From NCBI GenBank assembly GCA_020846955.1, contig JADLCZ010000048.1, forward strand, positions 1 to 18,552: a DNA stretch of 18,552 nt, in the 5' to 3' direction. Numbering within the stretch: position 1 is the stretch's first letter; the number at the start of each line of letters is the position of its first letter. A program made the position numbers and the translations under genes. Positions 1 to 5,443 of the stretch are shown one piece after another. The notes under the pieces were generated by a model. That model made no database searches. It had not been told where the DNA came from and saw only the letters and a list, made by a program, of their open reading frames with translations. This DNA comes from Candidatus Nomurabacteria bacterium (GTDB lineage: Bacteria; Patescibacteriota; Minisyncoccia; Phycocordibacterales; UBA9973).

Positions 1-32
1 GTACTTTAACCAAATGCATATATTTGTATATA

Positions 33-41
33 TGCTAAAAT
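33..41 (+). promoter_or_regulatory. Candidate extended -10 promoter of tsf
   Basis: TGC followed by TAAAAT (36-41) forms an extended -10 element. It resembles the TGC-TATAAT and TGC-TAGAAT elements seen before two other genes in this window. No good -35 box is visible at 16-18 bases. The predicted transcript start is near 48, giving a leader of about 70 bases that begins with the hairpin at 51-75. This is inferred from sequence pattern only. Confidence 0.4.
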
Positions 42-50
42 ATAAGAACT

Positions 51-75
51 TGTCCCGTTTAAAAATCATGGGACA
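51..75 (+). other. Hairpin in tsf leader
   Basis: TGTCCC (51-56) pairs with GGGACA (70-75) around a 13-base AT-rich loop, and a T-G wobble can add one pair. No T-run follows, so it is not a typical terminator of an upstream gene. If the promoter call is right, the hairpin sits at the extreme 5' end of the tsf mRNA and could stabilise or regulate it. Nothing else is visible in bases 1-119, and no end of rpsB, the usual partner upstream of tsf, is seen. Confidence 0.4.
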
Positions 76-119
76 GTAGAATATAAGAAAAACATTAATA
101 ATTAAATTTTTTAAATGGG

Positions 120-902
120 ATGACAACACAAATAACTACGGAGTTAATCAAAGAATTACGAGATGCAACTAGTGTATCTGTAATGCAATGCAAAAAGGCA
201 CTTGAGGAAGCCGAGGGTGATATGGAAAAAGCCAAAATGATTTTGAAAAACAAGTCTCGCGACGCTGCCGAGAAAAAGGCAGATCGTAACGCAAGTGAAG
301 GTATAATTGTAGTTGCAAATGGATCTGGTAAAACTGTTCTATTAACTCTTCACTGCGAAACAGATTTCGTAGCTAGAAATGAAGAATTCATAAAGATAGC
401 CAATGAGCTCGCAATGATTGCTCTAAACGATGGTATCGATGCAATGAACGCAAAAAGTGCAGAGATAATCGGTCAAATAATCCAAAAAATTGGCGAGAAG
501 ATTGAGCTTGGTAAAGTAGAGGTAATTGAAGGTGATGTTATCGGTAGCTATGTCCACAGTGGCAAGAAAGCAGTTGTAGTAGTCCTTGCCGGTGGAACAG
601 CAGAATTGGCAAAAGATATCGCTATGCATATAGCAGCAATGAATCCATCATATACAACTCGCAACGAGATCGATGCTGATACACAAGCAAAAGCTAAAGA
701 AATTTTTATGAAGGAATTGGAAGGTAGCGACAAGCCACAAGAAATCAAAGACAAGATCTTGAATGGTAAAATTGATACATTCTTCAAAGAGCAAACTCTT
801 GTTGATCAATCATTTATCAAGAATCCTGATATGACAGTAGGAGCATTGCTTACACAGTCCAAAGCAAGTATCAACAAATTTATCAAAGAATCTATAGGAT
901 AA
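120..902 (+). CDS. tsf: Translation elongation factor Ts (EF-Ts)
   Basis: EF-Ts is the cytoplasmic nucleotide-exchange factor that recycles EF-Tu from its GDP form to its GTP form. The 260-residue product has the N-terminal UBA-like domain (about residues 5-45, with the CKKALEEAEGD helix). It is followed by the diagnostic TDFVA motif at residues 81-85, in the segment HCETDFVARNEEF, which contacts EF-Tu. The rest is a dimerisation-type core. The length is slightly under the roughly 280-300 of longer homologues. The start is the ATG at 120; the nearby ATG at 115 is out of frame. No Shine-Dalgarno sequence precedes it. The next gene begins 7 bases after the stop, so the two are probably co-transcribed. 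Confidence 0.97.
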   Translation: MTTQITTELIKELRDATSVSVMQCKKALEEAEGDMEKAKMILKNKSRDAAEKKADRNASEGIIVVANGSGKTVLLTLHCETDFVARNEEFIKIANELAMIALNDGIDAMNAKSAEIIGQIIQKIGEKIELGKVEVIEGDVIGSYVHSGKKAVVVVLAGGTAELAKDIAMHIAAMNPSYTTRNEIDADTQAKAKEIFMKELEGSDKPQEIKDKILNGKIDTFFKEQTLVDQSFIKNPDMTVGALLTQSKASINKFIKESIG

Positions 903-909
903 AATATCG

Positions 910-1329
910 ATGACAATTAGTATAATTATATTTATAATATCCCTACTCGTTATCTTTGGATTATTGACATATAGCACCCGAGAATTGGCGCGTGGAGCAA
1001 GGCAAATAGGCCAGCCTCGGGTGCCTGATGTCTCCTTTAGGAAAATTGAGAAAGTTGTGCTATATTACACCAAGAATATTGTACAGATTACTGTGATAAC
1101 AGTTGTAAAATATTCACTAATTGGTACCATAAAAGCCAAAAAGGTAATGAGGGAAAAATTGCCTCATGTGCATAGAAAGATTAAAAAAGTATTTTTAAAG
1201 AAAGAAAGTACAGATACAAAACCTTCATTTATTCAGAAAGCTATGCTAGAATCAAAAACAAAGATTCGAAGGCTAAAAGATAAAATAAAGAAGGAACATG
1301 CGATGAAAGAAGAAGTTAAAAATATTTAA
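910..1329 (+). CDS. Small membrane-anchored basic protein, unknown function
   Basis: I do not recognise the family of this 139-residue protein. It begins with a strongly hydrophobic segment (residues 3-22) that would act as a membrane anchor, and has a second, weaker hydrophobic stretch at about 58-74. The remainder is very basic, with many Lys and Arg residues between 76 and 132, and is predicted to be helical. This suggests a cytoplasmic tail that could bind nucleic acid, ribosomes or acidic lipid, but that is inference only. It starts 7 bases after tsf and ends 12 bases before the tRNA-Thr gene, so it is probably read on the same transcript. The uninterrupted frame and tight spacing support a real gene. 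A TatA-like or generic membrane protein role cannot be excluded. Confidence 0.75.
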   Translation: MTISIIIFIISLLVIFGLLTYSTRELARGARQIGQPRVPDVSFRKIEKVVLYYTKNIVQITVITVVKYSLIGTIKAKKVMREKLPHVHRKIKKVFLKKESTDTKPSFIQKAMLESKTKIRRLKDKIKKEHAMKEEVKNI

Positions 1330-1341
1330 AACAATAAACAT

Positions 1342-1417
1342 GCCGCTTTAGCTCAGTTGGTAGAGCAACGCTTTTGTAAAGCGAAGGTCCTCGGTTCAAG
1401 TCCGAGAAGCGGCTCCA
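1342..1417 (+). tRNA. tRNA-Thr (anticodon UGU)
   Basis: This is a full 76-base cloverleaf with an encoded CCA tail. The acceptor stem GCCGCTT pairs with AAGCGGC. The D arm is GCTC/GAGC, the T arm CTCGG/CCGAG with loop TTCAAGT, and the variable loop has five bases. The anticodon loop TTTGTAA places TGT at positions 34-36, which reads ACA threonine codons. Position 73 is T. The anticodon stem ACGCT/AGCGA has an A-A mismatch at the 27-43 pair, with the other four pairs intact. The gene begins 12 bases after the upstream ORF, and an IS3-family remnant starts 33 bases downstream. Confidence 0.97.
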
Positions 1418-1420
1418 ATA

Positions 1421-1438
1421 CCCGACTTTTTGGTTGGG
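1421..1438 (+). other. Weak hairpin after tRNA-Thr
   Basis: CCCGAC (1421-1426) pairs with GTTGGG (1433-1438), including one G-T pair, around the loop TTTTTG. It may mark the 3' end of the tsf/tRNA transcript, but no T-run follows the stem. Confidence 0.25.
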
Positions 1439-1454
1439 AACTCACAAAGGTGAC

Positions 1455-1475
1455 AGGTACCCCAAATTTAAGACA
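1455..1475 (+). repeat. Left terminal inverted repeat of the IS
   Basis: These 21 bases, starting AGGTACCCCA, match the reverse complement of 2163-2183 at 18 positions. The three differences lie together at positions 11-13. With the preceding TGAC the repeat reaches the TG tip of the element. Confidence 0.85.
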
Positions 1476-1532
1476 CATTTTCCATGTAAGATTAATAGTA
1501 TAATAGTCGTATTAATAATCTAACTAAAGAAT

Positions 1533-1790
1533 ATGTCTAAACCATATAATAAAATATCTATGGATTTGAGAAATCAAATATTAGATAGAGTCAAAACAAG
1601 TGGTAAATCAATAGCTGAGATATCAAATGAGCATGGTATCGGTAAAACAACCATATATGAATGGTTAAGAGAAAGTACAGGTGGTACACCACAAAGAGAT
1701 TTAATCAAATTAGAAAAAGAGAATAAAGAGTTAAAGCAAATCATTGGTGAATTGACGGTAGAGTTAGGTATTGCCCAAAAAAAGTGGTAG
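1533..1790 (+). CDS. IS3-family transposase OrfA (helix-turn-helix protein)
   Basis: The 85-residue product has the layout of an IS3-family OrfA. A helix-turn-helix occupies about residues 25-48, including IAEISNEHGIGKTTIYEWLRE. A leucine-zipper-like helix follows at 57-78 for multimerisation. OrfA binds the element's terminal repeats and regulates or, as the OrfAB fusion, drives transposition. Its 3' end carries seven A residues (1777-1783) followed by G. In the orfA frame this reads A-AAA-AAG at 1778-1784, the classic heptamer for programmed -1 frameshifting. A -1 shift joins it to the remaining orfB frame. The frame itself looks undamaged. Confidence 0.85.
   Translation: MSKPYNKISMDLRNQILDRVKTSGKSIAEISNEHGIGKTTIYEWLRESTGGTPQRDLIKLEKENKELKQIIGELTVELGIAQKKW
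1777..1784 (+). promoter_or_regulatory. Programmed -1 frameshift site (A7G)
   Basis: Seven A residues are followed by G. The orfA codons AAA (1779) and AAG (1782) are both read by lysine tRNA and can re-pair as AAA-AAA after a -1 slip, continuing into GTG at 1784 in the orfB frame. The register is exactly that used by known IS3-family elements. No strong stimulatory hairpin is apparent just downstream. Confidence 0.6.
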
Positions 1791-2128
1791 CAGTAACTAT
1801 CCAAGCTTTAGTATCTGCATTAATAGATCACCCAAAACCAGATATCATACACTCTGATCAAGGAAGTGAGTATACATCACAAATATATCAAGACTTTTGT
1901 ATTTCATCTGGTATCCAAATATCGATGTCAGATAAAGGGAGTCCTTGGCAGAATGGATATCAAGAATCCTTTTATGATAAGTTTAAGATTGATTTAGGTG
2001 ATCCTAACAGATTTGAAACATTAGGAGAACTTGTATATGAAATATATCAAACTATTTATATATACAATACAACAAGAATACATACGAAACTTAAAATGTC
2101 ACCAAGAGAGTTTGCTAAAAGAAATTAA
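1784..2128 (+). pseudogene. IS3-family transposase OrfB, C-terminal remnant
   Basis: The 114 residues match the end of the rve-type DDE integrase core. HSDQGSEYTS holds the second catalytic Asp (residue 25), and NGYQESFYDKFK holds the catalytic Glu (residue 61). The 35 residues between them give the standard D-35-E spacing. The family's usual OrfB is about 270-290 residues, so the N-terminal helical region and the first catalytic Asp are gone. The GTG at 1784 is the first codon after the slippage site, so this fragment would be made only as an OrfA fusion. It is best read as an internal deletion product that is catalytically dead. Confidence 0.85.
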
Positions 2129-2162
2129 ACAAGTTAAAATTTAATTAATTGCTAGGAATTAT

Positions 2163-2183
2163 TGTCTTAAGAATGGGGTACCT
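2163..2183 (-). repeat. Right terminal inverted repeat of the IS
   Basis: This is the reverse complement partner of 1455-1475 (18 of 21 positions), ending GGGGTACCT. It is followed by TACA, which gives the CA tip of the element at 2187. Confidence 0.85.
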
Positions 2184-2196
2184 TACATATATTGAA

Positions 2197-2260
2197 ATCT
2201 CGGCAGAGCCGAGATACAACATTTGTATTGTGCTTGACCCACCCTCCCGTTCCCGCACAA
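2197..2260 (-). other. Three adjacent hairpins with a G-quadruplex motif, 3' of the coiled-coil gene
   Basis: Three hairpins abut one another. The first is ATCTCGGC/GCCGAGAT (2197-2204 with 2208-2215, three-base loop). The second is ATACAA/TTGTAT (2214-2219 with 2223-2228). The third is TTGTGC/GCACAA (2228-2233 with 2255-2260). The loop of the third contains, on the - strand, GGGAACGGGAGGGTGGG (2254 down to 2238): four G triplets with loops of 3, 1 and 1 bases. On the - strand this lies about 20 bases after the stop of the coiled-coil gene, so it would be in that gene's 3' untranslated RNA. No poly-U terminator is seen. Confidence 0.6.
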
Positions 2261-2275
2261 ATTGCTCCCAAAAAA

Positions 2276-4342
2276 CTATTTTTTCTGTAGTTCTAAAATT
2301 GACTGGTTTGCTTTTTCAAATTTTGATTTTGCTTCTGTATATTTATTTAACAATTCAATCTCTTTGTCATCAAGTTTGGTGTTAAGTAGCTTGTCCAAGT
2401 AAACTTGGATTTTGTCTAAAGCATCACCAAGAGTCATTGTTTTTTCAAGTCCAGCTTCTTTGAATAAGTCACAGTCATTTTGTCCTCGTCTTCGGGAATC
2501 AAAAATTCTAGCAAGGTCGTCGCTTTGTAATTCCAAAACATACTTTCTGTTATTCTCATTATTTTGCTTACTGCTTTTTTCTTGAGCTAGTTTTTCTTTT
2601 TCTTTGGTAATTTTTTGTTCATGTTTTGATTTACTTTCAAAAACACCTAATTTTTTATTTTCCAAAGTTCTGATTGAAGTTTCAAGATTTTTTATATTTT
2701 CTTCAGATGATTTAATATTTCTTGAATAATCATTTATTTTTTCAATATCTGAAGCAAATTTGGGAACAGAAAATTCTCTACCAGCTTCTTTTGCCTCAAA
2801 AGAAATCGTTTCATTTAACTTGTCTTTTAGTATTCGTTCTTTACTTTCTTTTATTAAATCAATATAACCTTCAGCAAATTTTTTGTTAGCGTCGATAGTT
2901 TTTTGTTTAGATTCTATATCGCTGATTGAATTAGCTCGACCGCCAAAAAGTTCATCTGCTTTTGCACGTTCAATTATTATATCGATGCCTACGTCAGACA
3001 GTTCAATAATAAGATTTTCTTTTAACTTTTGCTCATCAAGATGTTTTTTATAGTATTCTTGCAGTTGAGAAACAGAAAGTTTAGTTTTTTTACTTGCTTC
3101 TGTTTTTATAATTTCTTCAGGGTAATTGTCTTTAAGATTTTTTACTATTGAATAATCATCAGCTCCAAAAAATTCTTTTTGATAACTTGACGAATCATTA
3201 CCACTGTAAAGCTTTTTAATGGTTTCCAAATCATCATTTTCAATCAAGGAAATCAGTTTTTCATTTTGATTTTTTACTTTTTCAATATATTCCTTTATGG
3301 GATTTATTTTAGGAAACTTTGCCCCCATAGTTATATCTTCTTGTAATGACCGAGTTAGTCCAGCTAAATACTCATCATGAGTTCCATCATTTTTATGTCT
3401 TTCATATAAATAAGCCAAAGACACATTTCGTCTTTCGCCATGATTACCAAAATACTTACCGATTATTTCAGATGCCTCTTTATGATTTTCAAATAAGTTT
3501 TCATACTTTTTCAAAAAGCCCTCTGCTTGAGTACGAAAATCACGCAATTCTTCCACAAGTTCATTCCGCTCTTTCTTGAAAATTTCAATCCGATCAATAT
3601 CTTTTCCAATATCATTTATACCGTTTTTTTCATTTTCTTGATTTAGTTGTTTAACTATATCTTTATGAATAACCGACTTTATAGCAGAAACTGCCTCGTT
3701 TTGTTCCTCTGGCGATAATTTTACAAGATTATGCGTTTTGATTACATTCCAGTTAAACTTACCTTTCTCAATTTCAGAAATATTCAAAATATCATTTTTG
3801 TATGTCAAAAAATTATCAGCAATTTCGTGTTCTCTCTTTTCAGCCTCTTCATTTTCTTTCTTTAAAATTTGTTCTTTACCTTCCTTTGTTTGTGAAAATA
3901 GTTCTTCAACCTGTTTTTCTTTTTCAGGAATTGAAGTTTCAAGATTTTTTATTTCCTCATTTAAATTATTCACTTCTTCTTGCAAATCTTTCCACTCTAC
4001 TTTTTCACCAGAAAATACTTCATCAAATCCTTCTTTTGTATGCAAAATCTTCTCAACTTCTTCATCGTGACGAGCTTCCTCAACGGCTTTGTGTCCAGTT
4101 TTAATAATATCTCCTCGTCGTGATTTTATTTCAGCTAAACACTTAAAAATTTCTTCTCTGCGAGAAGTCATTTTAGCCAATTCTTCACTTTCTGATTGGT
4201 ATTGAGAAGATTTTGCTAATTCCTCTTGTTCCTTGGATTGTTTCTTTTGATTTTCAGCTTCTTGGCGCTTTAACTCCTGTTCCTGTTTTAGAGCTTTAAT
4301 CTTTTCCAAACCCGACATATCGTTGTGTTTTTCTGGATTCAT
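2276..4342 (-). CDS. Large orphan coiled-coil protein, unknown function
   Basis: I do not recognise this family. The 688-residue product is highly charged, rich in Glu, Lys and Gln, and almost free of Cys. It has no signal peptide or membrane segment, so a cytoplasmic location is likely. Long heptad-like helices dominate at about 10-180 and 540-600. Between them lies a more globular, mixed-composition stretch (about 190-520) including ERRNVSLAYLYERHKNDGTH and KFNWNVIKTHNLVKLS. A short motif recurs in both coiled arms, IKNLETSIPEKEKQ and IKNLETSIRTLENKK. This suggests an antiparallel or duplicated coiled-coil rod, loosely SMC-like in shape, but no ATPase motifs are present. I chose the ATG at 4342 because a TGC-TAGAAT -10 element (4352-4360) directly abuts the ATG at 4351. 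The upstream start at 4351 would add three residues. Confidence 0.8.
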   Translation of the reverse strand: MNPEKHNDMSGLEKIKALKQEQELKRQEAENQKKQSKEQEELAKSSQYQSESEELAKMTSRREEIFKCLAEIKSRRGDIIKTGHKAVEEARHDEEVEKILHTKEGFDEVFSGEKVEWKDLQEEVNNLNEEIKNLETSIPEKEKQVEELFSQTKEGKEQILKKENEEAEKREHEIADNFLTYKNDILNISEIEKGKFNWNVIKTHNLVKLSPEEQNEAVSAIKSVIHKDIVKQLNQENEKNGINDIGKDIDRIEIFKKERNELVEELRDFRTQAEGFLKKYENLFENHKEASEIIGKYFGNHGERRNVSLAYLYERHKNDGTHDEYLAGLTRSLQEDITMGAKFPKINPIKEYIEKVKNQNEKLISLIENDDLETIKKLYSGNDSSSYQKEFFGADDYSIVKNLKDNYPEEIIKTEASKKTKLSVSQLQEYYKKHLDEQKLKENLIIELSDVGIDIIIERAKADELFGGRANSISDIESKQKTIDANKKFAEGYIDLIKESKERILKDKLNETISFEAKEAGREFSVPKFASDIEKINDYSRNIKSSEENIKNLETSIRTLENKKLGVFESKSKHEQKITKEKEKLAQEKSSKQNNENNRKYVLELQSDDLARIFDSRRRGQNDCDLFKEAGLEKTMTLGDALDKIQVYLDKLLNTKLDDKEIELLNKYTEAKSKFEKANQSILELQKK

Positions 4343-4351
4343 AATAGGCAT

Positions 4352-4360
4352 ATTCTAGCA
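4352..4360 (-). promoter_or_regulatory. Candidate extended -10 of the coiled-coil gene
   Basis: On the - strand TGC-TAGAAT ends at 4352, immediately before the ATG at 4351. Transcription would begin near 4345, leaving about three bases before the ATG at 4342. The -35 region (GTGCAA at 17 bases) is poor. This argues for an almost leaderless transcript and for the downstream start. Confidence 0.4.
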
Positions 4361-4389
4361 TTTTTGAAAATTTATTGCACTATTTTTTC

Positions 4390-4663
4390 CAGTTACCCGC
4401 CCCGCCAAAAAATCCGAAAGAAAGCCCGCACGGATTCCTCCCCAGATTTTTTTTCGCGCGGGCAAAATCCAAAATCCCCGCCGAATTTCAAAAACATTAG
4501 TCTCGGTTTTGCGAATCCTTTCCCCAGAAAATAGTTTCGCAAAACCAAGTCCGCATTTGTATTCGCACATTCCGTCCTTTTCCTTTGGAAAAGCTCTGTG
4601 CTTCGCACAGAGGCGCTTCAGCGCACGGATGTGCGATTGTGTGGATATTCCTCACGAATTTTT
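4390..4663. other. GC-rich non-coding hairpin array in a 400-base gap
   Basis: The gap 4343-4745 contains no supported gene, but bases 4390-4640 are clearly more GC-rich than their surroundings and dense in inverted repeats. In order: GCCCGC/GCGGGC (4424-4429 with 4458-4463); an 11-bp perfect stem GGTTTTGCGAA/TTCGCAAAACC (4505-4515 with 4536-4546); CTTTTCC/GGAAAAG (4577-4583 with 4587-4593); CTCTGTGC/GCACAGAG (4594-4601 with 4605-4612); GCGC/GCGC (4613-4624); CGCAC/GTGCG (4622-4635); and an imperfect GTGTGGA/TCCTCAC (4639-4655) followed by a short T-run. The loops of the first two share a TCCCCAGA-type core. It may be a mobile palindromic repeat, a structured RNA or a complex 3' end of the upstream operon. 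Bases 4664-4745 show nothing I can assign. Confidence 0.6.
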
Positions 4664-4745
4664 GATAAAGTAAGTTCGAGCGGAATCGTAAAGACACTCA
4701 CTATAAAAAATCACCTATATAACCGTTGACTACCATATAATGTAA

Positions 4746-5438
4746 CTATTGCGTAACCTCTGTTTTTGTATCAATTGGATTTTCTTTTAGGAGTAACTTC
4801 TTTATCATTGGCTCCAATTTCTCTATTTCCTCTATAGTATGAAATCCTGTAACTTTTTTCTCGTTCACTATGAGTGCTGGAAGCTTAGTATCTTCAATTT
4901 TATATATATGTAATAATGCCCGCAACGCAGAAAGATCCAAATTATAATCAAAAGAATAAACTCTTAAATCAGGATATTTATTTCGTAGTGCAGACAATAC
5001 ATATCCTTGTTTTGTACAAGCTACACAATTCTCGGCAGTTGTATAAAAGTAAAGTATTGGTAAATATTTTTTCCCGCATTTTTGATTTATTTTTTTAGTT
5101 AAAAGATAATCTTTTATTTCAAGAATTGAATAATACCTCTTCAGCTCTGTAATACTATCATTCCCTTTTAAGTTTCGTTCACTATACTCAATCTTTGCGG
5201 CGAGCTCATTGAGCTCTTGGGATAGATTTTCTCCACCTTCATCTTGATCACAAGACAATTCAGATAATAGTGCAAATTGTGCTTCCGAGGAAAGTATATC
5301 AGTGGCCAATTTATTCTGAATATCTCTCATCTCTTGAACTTTCTTATCTGCAAAAAAGTTGCTTAGTCCCCCAGCTGTAGCAAAAAGGCCTAATGTTATG
5401 AATAGTACGATTATATATTTTTTCCAATCATTTTTCAT
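4746..5438 (-). CDS. Membrane-anchored thioredoxin-fold protein (CVAC)
   Basis: The 230-residue protein has an N-terminal hydrophobic segment (about residues 8-27) acting as an uncleaved anchor or signal. A charged helical stalk (about 30-115) follows, then a thioredoxin-like domain at about 125-220. The CxxC motif is C138-V-A-C141 after a beta strand (LPILYFYTT). The conserved cis-proline is in KLPALIV at 187. Such proteins work outside the cytoplasmic membrane as disulfide reductases, oxidases or thiol carriers; the direction of electron flow cannot be read from CVAC alone. Further cysteines occur at 63 and 121. It starts only 5 bases after the stop of the upstream glycosyltransferase gene, so both are on one transcript. 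Confidence 0.82.
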   Translation of the reverse strand: MKNDWKKYIIVLFITLGLFATAGGLSNFFADKKVQEMRDIQNKLATDILSSEAQFALLSELSCDQDEGGENLSQELNELAAKIEYSERNLKGNDSITELKRYYSILEIKDYLLTKKINQKCGKKYLPILYFYTTAENCVACTKQGYVLSALRNKYPDLRVYSFDYNLDLSALRALLHIYKIEDTKLPALIVNEKKVTGFHTIEEIEKLEPMIKKLLLKENPIDTKTEVTQ

Positions 5439-5443
5439 ATATA

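Larger units (their letters stand above)
1451..2187 (+). mobile_element. IS3-family insertion sequence, internally deleted
   Basis: The element spans about 737 bp, against about 1.2-1.5 kb for intact IS3-family members. It starts with TGACAGGTACCCC and ends with GGGGTACCTTACA, giving the 5'-TG...CA-3' ends typical of the family. The 21-base inverted repeats at 1455-1475 and 2163-2183 match at 18 positions. Inside are orfA, an A-AAA-AAG slippage heptamer, and only the C-terminal part of orfB. No direct target duplication is visible, since AAAGG on the left does not match TATAT on the right. The missing first catalytic Asp means it cannot move by itself, but the intact ends could still be mobilised by a related transposase elsewhere in the genome. 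Confidence 0.85.

Noticed and set aside
1..119. The expected rpsB gene upstream of tsf
   Set aside because: No frame in bases 1-119 reads as the end of ribosomal protein S2; the stretch looks like promoter and leader.
1446..2192. Target-site duplication around the IS element
   Set aside because: The 3-5 bases outside each end (AAAGG and TATAT) do not match.
2149..2385. A 78-codon + strand frame
   Set aside because: It crosses the IS right end, the hairpins and the 3' end of the coiled-coil gene, and shows no protein-like features.
4355..4697. Three overlapping - strand open frames of 66-71 codons
   Set aside because: They overlap each other in different frames across a hairpin-dense GC-rich stretch, and their composition looks like translated repeat DNA. 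None has a supported start or a recognisable domain.
4726..4741. TTGACT and TATAAT on the + strand before 4745
   Set aside because: The two boxes are only 4 bases apart, so they cannot form one promoter, and no + strand gene follows.
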